Source of the DNA: Legionellales bacterium
GTDB lineage: Bacteria; Pseudomonadota; Gammaproteobacteria; Comchoanobacterales; Comchoanobacteraceae
Length of the DNA stretch: 44,715 nucleotides
NCBI GenBank assembly: GCA_002722435.1
Contig: PBLX01000034.1
Coordinates: 1 to 44,715 of the forward strand
Direction: 5' to 3'
Below the pieces are notes generated by a model. The model searched no databases and was not told where the DNA came from. It was given only the letters and a program-made list of their open reading frames with translations. This document shows, one piece after another, positions 9,419-19,145 of the stretch (within the stretch, counting starts at the first letter, position 1; the number at the start of each line of letters is the position of its first letter). Both the position numbers and the translations under genes were made by a program.

Positions 9419-9562
9419 TGCTTATTCCTAAACCTCTTTTATCGTTGATATTATACCGTATTTTTACTGTTTTGGATAGATTTTTGTTTGAAAACATCGC
9501 AAATCGACCTGGCATATGTTGTTGATTTTTTGTATACTATGCCTTCATGTGGGATGTGTTTT

Positions 9563-10162
9563 ATGAATATTGCTAAGCGCTTTGCTGGTTATTTACCTGT
9601 CGTCGTTGACTGTGAAACGGGGGGTGTGGATCCGCAAAAAGATGCGCTTTTAGAGGTTGCTGCACAAATTATTAAACCGGATGCAAAAAAGATTGCTATG
9701 GGGGAGATTTTTCATTACCACGTTGAGGCGTTTCCAGGTAGCATCATCACTGATGAGGCGCTCTCTGTTAATCAGATTCGACCAGATCATCCATTTCGTT
9801 TTGCCGTGCCGGAGTCAGATTGTCTTATTGATATGGCAATGAAAATTCGTGAGCATTGTAAGCGCTACCGATGTCGACGCGCTGTTTTGGTTGGCCATAA
9901 CGCACATTTTGATCTTGCTTTTTTAATTGCAGCCTATAAACGTTGTGATGCGATGAAGTTGTTTCCATTTCATCGTTTTATGGTCTTTGACACGGTGACG
10001 CTGAGTGCAATGTTCGTTCGCGAGACGGTGCTTGCGCGTGCGGTTGTGCGTGCTGGGTTGGCATTTGATATTAACGAAGCGCATTCTGCTTTATATGACG
10101 TTGATCGCACAGCTGCACTTTTTTGTCATTTGGTGAATAAGCATTCGCCGAGCGGTTTCTAG
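9563..10162 (+). CDS. rnt: Ribonuclease T
   Basis: MNIAKRFAGYLPVVVDCETGGVDPQKDALLEVAA (DEDD ExoI), VLVGHNAHFDLAFL, HSALYDVDRTAALF. Start ATG 9563 preferred over ORF-track 9488. Confidence 0.92.
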   Translation: MNIAKRFAGYLPVVVDCETGGVDPQKDALLEVAAQIIKPDAKKIAMGEIFHYHVEAFPGSIITDEALSVNQIRPDHPFRFAVPESDCLIDMAMKIREHCKRYRCRRAVLVGHNAHFDLAFLIAAYKRCDAMKLFPFHRFMVFDTVTLSAMFVRETVLARAVVRAGLAFDINEAHSALYDVDRTAALFCHLVNKHSPSGF

Positions 10163-10857
10163 TGCTCACTTTGTTCTTGTATGGCAGTGGTTGTTTTTTC
10201 TGGCGATGCCATACTATCCCACACGATTCGCGCAAGGTGAATGGTTGCTTTTTGTTGCCTTCTTAAGCTTTCTGCTTCCATTTGATCGATAAAATGAAAA
10301 AGAAACTGGTTGTTTCTTGGTAAGTGTCTCTGCATCCAGGTGATCACTGTGTCGGATATGGGCAAGCCCTTGCGTTGGCTGCGCTGTAAGAGTGCACGAT
10401 GTTGATCTTGTTCACTTAATTCATGTAAATCAAAAGTATTCATAGCAAGGATGCGCGACTGAAGTTCGTGCCGTTGCATGGCAATATGTGGCTGTGTGCT
10501 CAGCACAAGTCGGTGATGATGAAGCATCAATTTAAATAGCTTGTCTTCCCATTTTTTAACACGGGCAAGTGCATGTATGTTATCGAGACAAACGCATTTT
10601 TCTTCCATATTGTCTAGGATGTCTGGGCTTGTAAGCTTATGATTGTTACAGTCAAGATAAAGCCATCTCATTGGTGTTTGGTGACAAATTGCGTGTAGTA
10701 AATGCGTTTTTCCTGAGCCGCTTTTACCGCATAGGATAATTGATTTCTCGGTGTCCATGAGCTGGTGGACCATGGTTTCTGTATGGTTGTTTGCGCAGTA
10801 GAAATTGTTGAATGTAGCATTTGGCTCGAGAGAGATGGGTAGATGGAGCTGTGTCAT
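10159..10857 (-). CDS. hda: Hda-like DnaA regulatory inactivator
   Basis: DnaA domain-III-like: LCGKSGSGKTHLLHAICHQ, VCLDNIHAL, LVLSTQPH, LQSRI; next to DUF2066 gene. Confidence 0.88.
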   Translation of the reverse strand: MTQLHLPISLEPNATFNNFYCANNHTETMVHQLMDTEKSIILCGKSGSGKTHLLHAICHQTPMRWLYLDCNNHKLTSPDILDNMEEKCVCLDNIHALARVKKWEDKLFKLMLHHHRLVLSTQPHIAMQRHELQSRILAMNTFDLHELSEQDQHRALLQRSQRKGLPISDTVITWMQRHLPRNNQFLFHFIDQMEAESLRRQQKATIHLARIVWDSMASPEKTTTAIQEQSEH

Positions 10858-10865
10858 GTTGTTTG

Positions 10866-11900
10866 TTATGTCGCAGGGTATGTTTTTTTAATCCACTCAT
10901 AGCTTGCTTGTGCTTGAGGGTAGTTGGGACTGTCAATATTTGATTGTAGTTCAGCGTCATTTTGTAATTGAGCAAGTAACTGTTCAGTTTCGTCTCGGTG
11001 TACCACTTCGATGGCGATGTAATTCGGTCCAATACTGGCGATGGATACATCATCAATAAAGTCGTAATGCATCAGGTGGCTTGATATGACCGAGAAGTCA
11101 TCAATGGATTGTATATTCTTAATTTCTAGGGTCGTGCTGTTTTTTTCTTTACTCAGTGCTGATTGTTCGCTTTGAACCTCTACGTTTACCATATGGTCCA
11201 ATGCCATAGTGACTGCTGTTTCAAGGCTTTCGTTTTGGCTATTCCAGTCATGATGCTGTTTGCTGTGATGGTTCCAGGTAGCAGTGAGTGGTGAATCATC
11301 ATTGATTGACCCGTTTAGTATGGCATCGACGTGGTATTTGCTTTTTAGATAATCGATGGCGCTGGCGGAGACATCTGTCGACTGGATTTGTTGGTCGGTG
11401 ATGTCACCGCTTGGTAATAGTAGACTGAGGTTTCGCGCTTTACACTGTGCTTCTAGGTGACGCGCAAGTGGATGATATATTGTGATCAGTTGCGTTCCCG
11501 TTGTGCTTGTTTGGTTAAGCCATAACAGTGTGCTTGGTCGTTTCTTGCCCCAGGCTTTGATTTCGTTGGCTTCCATAAAGCTGTTGATATTGTCTGGGTT
11601 GAACTGCATGGTCAATGTGAAACAAGTTTGCTCTTCTCGCTCTGGGCATGCCGTTTTCTCGTAGTCATAGCGATCAATCATGGTAACGATATTCGGTTGA
11701 GCTTCCTGCGGCAATGTATTGATAATCAGACCAGAGCGCTTACTTAATACTTCGTAGAGTGCGGATTGCGCAATCTCCTTTGGTATTTCAGGGCTTTTGT
11801 GTTCAACGACAAATACCGTTCGGTATTCGTCAGCGGGGGCTTGTCCCCAGATGTTGAGCCAACATAGTGTGCTCATCAACAGTCGTTTTCTGAGTTGCAT
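10866..11900 (-). CDS. DUF2066 family exported protein
   Basis: Signal-peptide-like N-terminus, YEVLSKRSGLIIN, ..WGKKRPSTLLWLN; position next to hda is typical of DUF2066. Confidence 0.75.
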   Translation of the reverse strand: MQLRKRLLMSTLCWLNIWGQAPADEYRTVFVVEHKSPEIPKEIAQSALYEVLSKRSGLIINTLPQEAQPNIVTMIDRYDYEKTACPEREEQTCFTLTMQFNPDNINSFMEANEIKAWGKKRPSTLLWLNQTSTTGTQLITIYHPLARHLEAQCKARNLSLLLPSGDITDQQIQSTDVSASAIDYLKSKYHVDAILNGSINDDSPLTATWNHHSKQHHDWNSQNESLETAVTMALDHMVNVEVQSEQSALSKEKNSTTLEIKNIQSIDDFSVISSHLMHYDFIDDVSIASIGPNYIAIEVVHRDETEQLLAQLQNDAELQSNIDSPNYPQAQASYEWIKKTYPAT

Positions 11901-12012
11901 GATTGACGAGATAAGGATTTTCAGTCAGGTTTATACTAACATTAATTTCTACCTTACTTAACTATTATTTCTAAATTTCAATGTATTTTCGTTGTGGTTT
12001 ACAATTTTATCA

Positions 12013-12041
12013 TTGACTTAGCATATGAAACCGACTACGCT
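12013..12041 (+). promoter_or_regulatory. Candidate sigma70 promoter for ihfB-like gene
   Basis: TTGACT - 17 nt - TACGCT. Confidence 0.4.
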
Positions 12042-12070
12042 TGTCTGAACAAATAATGCAGAGGAAAATC

Positions 12071-12415
12071 ATGGTTAGGTCTGAACTTATCGATGTCATG
12101 TCGCGTCAGTTTTCACATCTTTCGGCCGCACAAGTCGAAGTTATGGTCAACGGTATTTTGAATGTTATGGTCAAAACACTTATGGATAACGGAAGAATCG
12201 AGATACGCGGATTTGGTACCTGGTGTTTGCGTAAGCGACGTAGCCGCAACGCGCACAACCCAAGAACAGGCAAAACCATCAAAACGCCAGAGAAATATGG
12301 CGTTTACTTCAAGGCTGGAAAATCACTGCGTGAACGTGTTCACGAAGGAAAAGAAAACCCAATTTTTGGTATGCGCAAAGGCGATAGCGATTTTGCAGAT
12401 GACGATGATGCCTAG
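12071..12415 (+). CDS. ihfB: Integration host factor beta-like nucleoid protein with acidic C-terminal tail
   Basis: MVRSELIDVMSRQFSHLSA..GRIEIRGFGTWCLRKRRSRNAHNPRTGKTIKTPEKYGVYFKAGKSLRERV; tail RKGDSDFADDDDA. Start 12071 preferred. Confidence 0.8.
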   Translation: MVRSELIDVMSRQFSHLSAAQVEVMVNGILNVMVKTLMDNGRIEIRGFGTWCLRKRRSRNAHNPRTGKTIKTPEKYGVYFKAGKSLRERVHEGKENPIFGMRKGDSDFADDDDA

Positions 12416-12455
12416 TAGTGGTGTCGGCATACGTTAATCTAACTGAGGTGCCTCG

Positions 12456-12884
12456 ATGAAACTACTCTATGTGATTCTACTCTTCGTTACTGGCGTTGTG
12501 TTTGTCTCAGAACCTTTGGCAGCTACTGTTTTTGATCAGGTAGAATTTAAAAGCACAAAATCAGGCCTGCAGCTTTATGATGTTGCATCTGGTCATGGCG
12601 TTACTGCGCAACCTGGCGATGTTGTATCCGTTCACTATGTTGGCAAGCTCGCTGATGGAAGTGAGTTTGATAGCTCTCGAAAGCGTCATCAGCCGTTTGT
12701 CTTTATTCTTGGCCAGGGTCAAGTGATACCAGGTTGGGATGAGGGTGTTGCAGGCATGAAAGTAGGTGGTGTTCGGCAGTTGATTATTCCACCTGAACTT
12801 GCCTACGGAAGCCGTGATCTCGGTGAGATTCCATCGAATTCAACCCTCTATTTTGAGGTCGAACTTACAGCTATTACTCAATAG
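12456..12884 (+). CDS. Exported FKBP-type peptidyl-prolyl isomerase
   Basis: Signal peptide then GDVVSVHYVGKLADGSEFDSSRKR..F.LGQGQVIPGWDEGVAGMKVGGVRQLIIPPELAYG. Confidence 0.95.
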   Translation: MKLLYVILLFVTGVVFVSEPLAATVFDQVEFKSTKSGLQLYDVASGHGVTAQPGDVVSVHYVGKLADGSEFDSSRKRHQPFVFILGQGQVIPGWDEGVAGMKVGGVRQLIIPPELAYGSRDLGEIPSNSTLYFEVELTAITQ

Positions 12885-13033
12885 TTTTGTGGCCAATTGT
12901 CTTTGTGAATTAGGTTTGTTGCCTGTATTGTTCACCTGGTAACACCATTCCTTAATATTTTTACTGAAATGTCAGCATTATTGGCTAATTTATACTATAT
13001 CAGTACCAATGTGATATAGATTGTAGCGCTGCG

Positions 13034-14335
13034 ATGCCAAATACGCCTGAACATGAAGACTTTACCGGCTACGGGTTGATCCCGTTGGCTGATCAAGTGC
13101 TGTCATTTTTTGGATTGACACACAATTCTACTGAGTATGATGCGCTCGGTGATGCGGAACAGGCTTTGTTTGATAAACTGTTTCCAAATCTGGTGCAACG
13201 AGAGCGAGATTATCGTTTATTGGCGAGTTTTGGGACGTTATTGATTGCTGGAGGCATGACCTTATTCAGTGTGCGTGCTGCTATTTATGCTGCTGGGTTC
13301 TTTCCCCTTGCGGTGATTGATATTGTCGTTTCAGGGGTTCTCGCGGTTGCAGGTTTTTTCTCTATTCTTTTTTCGCGGTTACGTTTGCAGCAAAAAGTTT
13401 TTGCTGCGCGTGAGGCTGTTCTGCAAAAATCTGAGATGGTACCTGCCCTTCATGCTTATAAAGAGCTTGATATGGATAGGCGAAAAATATCGGACGATCT
13501 TAATCATTTAGCCCAACAATTTGAGATTGCTGAAAAGCTTTTCGATGAGGACCAATTTGCGACGGATGGGAAAAAAAACCTGGCTGTGCAGTCAATACTG
13601 AAAGATTGTCTCGATTGGATTAAAGATTCGCAAGATATTATGAGTGATGATGCGGTCAATATTGTCAAAGATGTGCTATTGAAGCAGCGCAGTAATACTG
13701 ACATCCCTGTGGAAAGCCCTAAGAGTCTGATTTCTATGGCAATGGAGAATGTATCATCGGAAAAAAAACAAGTAAGACCCTCGACAGTTGATGATTCTTT
13801 GTATGAGACAAAGGGCTTTAGTGATGGATGGCGTAAACTGAGTAAATTGCCTGCAAGTAAGTCACTCGTTGATGCAGTTGATTACGACTACCTAGTTGCT
13901 GACTATGCGATGAATAAAGAGCGGATTACTGATAGTTGTAAGATTTTACGCGCTATTGCAGGGGGCTTTTTATCTGATGATAAAAAAGTCGTTGCCCATA
14001 TATTGAAAAAGGCTGACGCGCTTTGCGATGTGCTTAAGCAGGAGAAAAGAAATTATTTACACGGTCAGAAAGCATTGTTGGCCCAGGATAAGAAAGCCCA
14101 TTCTCATGATGTGCTTCAAAGCGTGGTATCGGTGCAAAGAAATACTAAAACGCCGCAATTGATCGAAGATACCCTTAAGCTACATGAACAGGCAGACAAA
14201 CAGCAGAAAATTGCTGAACAGAAAAGTGCTAAAGCCCAGCAGGCAGCCTTAAAGAAGCATGATGCTTTAGTCGAACGATTGAATAAAAAGTTTTTAAAAC
14301 AGGGTAGTGGTCCAGATGATCACAATGCCCCATAG
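13034..14335 (+). CDS. Unknown membrane/coiled-coil protein, tandem paralog 1
   Basis: Hydrophobic segments at about aa 65-115 followed by ~300 aa charged helical region; collinear similarity to next ORF. Confidence 0.85.
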   Translation: MPNTPEHEDFTGYGLIPLADQVLSFFGLTHNSTEYDALGDAEQALFDKLFPNLVQRERDYRLLASFGTLLIAGGMTLFSVRAAIYAAGFFPLAVIDIVVSGVLAVAGFFSILFSRLRLQQKVFAAREAVLQKSEMVPALHAYKELDMDRRKISDDLNHLAQQFEIAEKLFDEDQFATDGKKNLAVQSILKDCLDWIKDSQDIMSDDAVNIVKDVLLKQRSNTDIPVESPKSLISMAMENVSSEKKQVRPSTVDDSLYETKGFSDGWRKLSKLPASKSLVDAVDYDYLVADYAMNKERITDSCKILRAIAGGFLSDDKKVVAHILKKADALCDVLKQEKRNYLHGQKALLAQDKKAHSHDVLQSVVSVQRNTKTPQLIEDTLKLHEQADKQQKIAEQKSAKAQQAALKKHDALVERLNKKFLKQGSGPDDHNAP

Positions 14336-14343
14336 GAGTTAGA

Positions 14344-15675
14344 ATGGCAACTTCAGGAGTAAATCGATCTGCCATGCTGCTGAAAGCGGCTGATGTACTG
14401 CGTAAAGCAGTAGCAGGATTATTTGACTTGATTTTCGGTAACCATGATTCGGATTATGATCGTTTAGAGGATTGGGAAAAGACAATGTTCGATAACCGTT
14501 ATCCTGAATATGTCTCACGCCATAAGATCATTGGTCTGATAAGGAGGATAGGTCAGGGCTTCTTTTCACTTTTTGCAACAGCTTATCTGGGTATTGAATT
14601 TGCGCCTGTGTTGGCAATTTCGGTTGCGTCCTTTTTTGGCTATGTGTCGCTCGCTTTATTTGTTGCTGGTTTTGTATGCATGTTAGCTACTGGTATTGCA
14701 CAGTATTTCCTTGTGACTCGGCCTAGAAACCAACTATTACGAGATCAAAAGTTAAACGATGCTTTCAAGAATATTAAGACACTTAGAGAATCGGCGGAGA
14801 AAATGAACCTTAAATTGACTAACGTAAAAAAACAATTCGCCGAACTGAAAGCGAAATATAAAGCTCTGAAAGACAGTGATCAATTCCCCGAGTCTAAAAA
14901 AACATTGGTGATCGAATTGTGTCGAGCATGTAAACTCTATATTAGCGAGGAGAAAAAACTGATTTCTAAAGAGGCTATCCACGCGCTTGAGAAAATGATT
15001 ATTGATTGCCGCGTTGAGTTTCCAGAAAGGGAGGCGGTCTTGGAAGCAGAGAATGCGCAGTTCGAATATATGACGACTATTAAGGATACTGTTCTTGCTG
15101 ATGACCTGCAGCCTCGTAAGGCTAATCGGGCTAAAAGACCTTTAACTGGCGATAAGCCTAAGACTAAATCATCAATAAAACCAATTGATGCTGCCTCAGC
15201 AGAGCTGCTTTTGCGTGACAATAAATTTGCGAGAGGTTGGTTAAAGCTTAAAGGAAAAATCCCAGATGTTCATGATCTTAATCCAAAGGATAATAAGGAT
15301 AATTATGTACAAATGATTTCTGAAATTAATAAACTTGAAAACGGTCTTATATTGATGGATGAGTTACATCATTCGTTAGAGAAACTCCCTACTGCTACAC
15401 CTGAAAAGAGCCCGGAGCCTGTTGAAAAGGTTTCCTTTGATGAGTCGATGTTAAAGCGTATCCGCAGCGAGTATCAGTCACGTGCAGCTGCTGAAGTTGA
15501 GGAGAATCAGCATTCACATTCAACAAGAAAATCTAAACGGCTGATCAAAAAGCATTGGGCCGATGTGCCATGTATTGTACAGGAGGTTCTGAAAAATCCA
15601 GAAGAAGCATCTGATACACCCAAAAAAGCTTCTACACCTCTATTGCGACGATTGTTGGGTCCAGATAAGTCATAA
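14344..15675 (+). CDS. Unknown membrane/coiled-coil protein, tandem paralog 2
   Basis: Same architecture as 13034..14335; AGGAG RBS in the 8-nt gap; shared YDxLxDxExxxFDxxxPxxVxR motif. Confidence 0.85.
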   Translation: MATSGVNRSAMLLKAADVLRKAVAGLFDLIFGNHDSDYDRLEDWEKTMFDNRYPEYVSRHKIIGLIRRIGQGFFSLFATAYLGIEFAPVLAISVASFFGYVSLALFVAGFVCMLATGIAQYFLVTRPRNQLLRDQKLNDAFKNIKTLRESAEKMNLKLTNVKKQFAELKAKYKALKDSDQFPESKKTLVIELCRACKLYISEEKKLISKEAIHALEKMIIDCRVEFPEREAVLEAENAQFEYMTTIKDTVLADDLQPRKANRAKRPLTGDKPKTKSSIKPIDAASAELLLRDNKFARGWLKLKGKIPDVHDLNPKDNKDNYVQMISEINKLENGLILMDELHHSLEKLPTATPEKSPEPVEKVSFDESMLKRIRSEYQSRAAAEVEENQHSHSTRKSKRLIKKHWADVPCIVQEVLKNPEEASDTPKKASTPLLRRLLGPDKS

Positions 15676-15709
15676 CGTCACGCTATTTGGGGCGGGCCCT
15701 GATAGTTAG

Positions 15710-16294
15710 CTATGCTAATGCTTTACTTGTTTCTACAATGGGTCCGGTGACGCCGGTCTGTCCTTGGTATTTACCTGAACGGTCTTTGTAAGACTGGATA
15801 CAGCTTTCATCACTTTCAAGGAATATCATTTGCGCGACGCCCTCATTGGCATAGATGTAAGCGGGTAGGTTGGTGGTATTCGAAAACTCCAGCGTGACAT
15901 GACCCTCCCACTCCGGTTCAAGTGGTGTGACGTTGACGATAATACCGCAGCGTGCATAGGTTGACTTGCCAAGGCAAATGGTCAGCACATTTCGAGGAAT
16001 CTTGAAGTACTCGACTGTGCGTGCCAATGCAAAACTGTTTGGTGGTATGATACAAATGTCTTTCTCTACAGTGACAAAGCTGTTAGGGTCGAAGCTTTTT
16101 GGATCGATTACCGAAGCGTGTACATTTGTGAAGATTTTGAATTCGCGGGCGCAGCGGACATCGTAACCGTAGCTGGACACGCCGTATGAAATTAGAGATG
16201 CTTTACCTTTTTGCTTGACTTGACGATCTGAGAAAGGCTCGATCATGCCTTTTTGTGCTTGTTCGATAATCCAACGGTCGTTTTTGATGCTCAT
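15710..16294 (-). CDS. dcd: dCTP deaminase
   Basis: [75 protein letters not shown]. Start 16294 preferred. Confidence 0.95.
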   Translation of the reverse strand: MSIKNDRWIIEQAQKGMIEPFSDRQVKQKGKASLISYGVSSYGYDVRCAREFKIFTNVHASVIDPKSFDPNSFVTVEKDICIIPPNSFALARTVEYFKIPRNVLTICLGKSTYARCGIIVNVTPLEPEWEGHVTLEFSNTTNLPAYIYANEGVAQMIFLESDESCIQSYKDRSGKYQGQTGVTGPIVETSKALA

Positions 16295-16389
16295 TTTTGT
16301 GTCCACGTCTATTGCGCTAACTTAGCATGCTTTACAGTTGAAATCCAGCGCTGTGCTTATGGTGCACTTGCGGCCAGGTCTCTTGACGC

Positions 16390-17433
16390 TTAAGCGGACT
16401 TTTTATGGGTCGACACATTAGGCGTTGCCACGGGTCGACAAGCCAGTTGCGCGCACAGTCGGGTTGCCATTTGATTGATTTTACTGGTCAGCTGATCGTC
16501 TGGTTGGTCAATGACATGGGGTTTCCCACGTTCGCAGCTATCCACCAGTTTTTTGTCTAGCGGTATTTGACCAATTTGCTCAATGCCAAGATCGCGTAAC
16601 TGATCTGCCATGGTTTCTGGGAAGATGTGGCTGACTTGATGGCAATGGTTGCAGGTGAAGCCCGCCATATTTTCGATGGCTCCAAGTATGGGGATCTGCA
16701 TTTTTTTCAACATTTGGACGCCTTTAATACTGTCTTTCATGCTGAGGCATTGGGGTGTATGTACCAGTAGTACGCCACTGATAGGAACTTTCTGTGTCAT
16801 TGTCAGTAAAACATCGCCGGTTCCAGGTGGGCAATCGAGGATTAGATAGTCTAAATCTGGCCAATTCGTATTGAATACCATTTGTTGGAAATATGAGCTT
16901 GCCATGGGGCCTCTCCAGATCAGTGGTGTTCCTTCGTCAACGAGCACGCCCATGGACATGAGGTGCATGCCAAAAGCAGTGATGGGCTGGTATTGATTAT
17001 TTTCAATTTTTGCTTTTTTTTGTATGCCAAGCAGCTCTGGTTGATTGGGTCCATAGAGATCGCCATCCAAAAGGCCTACCCGACACCCACTTTGTGCGAT
17101 TGATGCTGCGATATTGCAGGCAATGGTGGATTTTCCGACCCCGCCTTTGTTGGCACAAACGGCAATGATATTTTTGATTTTCTTTAGTGGCTGCAGCATG
17201 CCTTGTGGTTTGTGACGGCCAATTTCTGTTACGACGCGTAGGTTATTTTCTGCGCTTAATTTCAGCTCCTTTTGTATTTGCTGGATGAGCTGTTCATGGT
17301 GGTATTTGGTTGGGTAATTGACGACTACAGTGTGCGGTGTTTCGTGCATGAACATCGCTTTTTTTGTGAGCTTTTCCCAGTGTATGTTGGCATAAGCATC
17401 GTGTAGGTTATGGGTAATTTCTGTGTTTATCAT
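16390..17433 (-). CDS. apbC: Mrp/ApbC-type iron-sulfur cluster carrier ATPase
   Basis: CANKGGVGKSTIACNIAASIAQSG, LLDGDLYGPNQPELLG, DYLILDCPPGTGD, HTPQCLSMKD. Confidence 0.93.
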   Translation of the reverse strand: MINTEITHNLHDAYANIHWEKLTKKAMFMHETPHTVVVNYPTKYHHEQLIQQIQKELKLSAENNLRVVTEIGRHKPQGMLQPLKKIKNIIAVCANKGGVGKSTIACNIAASIAQSGCRVGLLDGDLYGPNQPELLGIQKKAKIENNQYQPITAFGMHLMSMGVLVDEGTPLIWRGPMASSYFQQMVFNTNWPDLDYLILDCPPGTGDVLLTMTQKVPISGVLLVHTPQCLSMKDSIKGVQMLKKMQIPILGAIENMAGFTCNHCHQVSHIFPETMADQLRDLGIEQIGQIPLDKKLVDSCERGKPHVIDQPDDQLTSKINQMATRLCAQLACRPVATPNVSTHKKSA

Positions 17434-17581
17434 TATGGATACCCGATTGAATCCCTGTATTTTATCTTAGCTCGTGGTTGATGTATACTTTTCCTGAGTG
17501 AATTTTATCGAACTGTGTGTGCGGCACGCTTTGCATAATTAGGTGGATGCGTGTTAAATTAATAGTGGAGGATTACTTATA

Positions 17582-17986
17582 ATGATGATATTTTCTCTTT
17601 TAGCGCTGGTGTTGTCAGCGCACTCTCTGGCTGACGATGCGGTGAGTAAACCGTCGGGATCGCTTGTTTTTCAAAACCAAACGATGGATGATATTGCTGT
17701 TAGTATTGAGGAAGCGTGTCTGCCAACTGTTAAGCCCACAAATATTCATCGGCTGCGAGCGCATGGACAAGTTAGTGTGGTGCATGATGTTCGAGTCGCC
17801 AGCTGTGTTTTGTTGGTTCCTGAAGAAAAAGAGCTCGGGGTGCAGACATCGGTTTTTGTCATTGAGCCTCTAAAAGACGGCAATGTTCTGGGTGCAAAGG
17901 ATCGTTGCCAAGTGAAGGTGCATTCCGCGGATGTGGCTCGTCGGACGTATCGTTTGACGTCAAATTGTATCGATATCAAAGGCTGA
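17582..17986 (+). CDS. Small exported protein of unknown function
   Basis: 134 aa with signal peptide MMIFSLLALVLSAHSLADDA; intergenic on both sides. Confidence 0.6.
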   Translation: MMIFSLLALVLSAHSLADDAVSKPSGSLVFQNQTMDDIAVSIEEACLPTVKPTNIHRLRAHGQVSVVHDVRVASCVLLVPEEKELGVQTSVFVIEPLKDGNVLGAKDRCQVKVHSADVARRTYRLTSNCIDIKG

Positions 17987-17993
17987 CTTCGAG

Positions 17994-19136
17994 TTACTTG
18001 AACTTCTCTAATGCAGCAATTTTAAGTCTCAGCTGTGTGACTTCCTGGGGTGTTGTCCCCAGGCTAATAATAGATATGTAGTCCTGGATTGCCTTTTCGT
18101 AATGTTCTTTTTTGGTATGAATGATGGCTCGGCATTGCAATGCCACCAGCTTGTCGGATGCGCCCTTGAGGTATTGGTCGCATTTGGTTTCGAGCTGGTT
18201 TAGTAGATCTTTCTGATCAATGGCGTCAATGACATCGATGATCGCTCTATTATCGTTTGTGATCAGTTGATCTAAGTGGCGATCCAATAGCTTGTTCAGT
18301 TCTTTGTTGTTTTGAGACAAGCAGAGGCAGCTGGCGTAAGCGGTTAATACATTGGGCGCTTTGTTGTAGTATGATGAGATTTTTTGGTAATAACGAATGC
18401 CATCGGCGACCTGGTTTTTTTCGATCGCTTCTTCTATGATTTTGGTGTGTGCTTCGCATGTTAATTGCTTTTTTTCTGTTGTCGGAAGTACAGATCGTTG
18501 GCTCAAGAATTGTAATAGCTCTTGATACTGTTTGCCCTGGTCATAGCATGACACAAGTAGCTTGGTGGCCTGAGGTGATTGTTCAAAACCTTTGATTTGC
18601 TTAATGCTGGTGACGGCACTGATGGGCTGGCCTTTCTTGTGGAAAATCTTTGCTTGTAGATAGAGAGCTGCTGCTTTTTGTTTCGGATCACGTGTGGCAA
18701 CTTCGGTCAGATCGGTTTGTGCTGTTTCAATATTGCCTGCCAAGATAAGATTATTGATCGCAGATAGTTGCTCACTGATTGGCTTTGGGTCATCCAGCAG
18801 TGATGCTTCATGGAATTGATATACTGCTTGATCAAACTGGTCATTGACTTGGTGAAGTAGCGCCTTATCAATCGCTTTTTGACGTTTGTTGATGGTTTTG
18901 TCGTGGCGGTATTTTTTCCAATGTGATGGCGATGAGCGAATAAATTGATACATACGCAGCAGGTAGTGTATGACCGCGAACACGACTATCACCATCAGTA
19001 TGCCTATGATGAAGTTGATGGATATTTTGACCTGTTGAGACAAGATAATGATCTGTGCATCTTCAAGATGATAGGTCTTTGCTAGAAATCCAAACAGGAT
19101 GATGGCAAATGCGATGAAGAGTAGTTTTCTAAGCAT
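17994..19136 (-). CDS. hemY: HemY-like protein (N-terminal TM helices, TPR-like repeats)
   Basis: Two N-terminal TM helices, ..HWKKYRHDKTINKRQKAIDKALLHQVNDQFDQAVYQFHEA; downstream of hemX. Confidence 0.8.
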   Translation of the reverse strand: MLRKLLFIAFAIILFGFLAKTYHLEDAQIIILSQQVKISINFIIGILMVIVVFAVIHYLLRMYQFIRSSPSHWKKYRHDKTINKRQKAIDKALLHQVNDQFDQAVYQFHEASLLDDPKPISEQLSAINNLILAGNIETAQTDLTEVATRDPKQKAAALYLQAKIFHKKGQPISAVTSIKQIKGFEQSPQATKLLVSCYDQGKQYQELLQFLSQRSVLPTTEKKQLTCEAHTKIIEEAIEKNQVADGIRYYQKISSYYNKAPNVLTAYASCLCLSQNNKELNKLLDRHLDQLITNDNRAIIDVIDAIDQKDLLNQLETKCDQYLKGASDKLVALQCRAIIHTKKEHYEKAIQDYISIISLGTTPQEVTQLRLKIAALEKFK

Positions 19137-19145
19137 GGGTTGTCC

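Noticed and set aside
10724-11056. 110-aa minus ORF spanning the hda/DUF2066 junction
   Set aside because: Overlaps both genes out of frame; both alternatives have family support.
15701-15720. Inverted repeat TTAGC-TAT-GCTAA at the dcd 3' end as a terminator
   Set aside because: Only 5-bp stem, no T tract, partly inside the dcd stop region.
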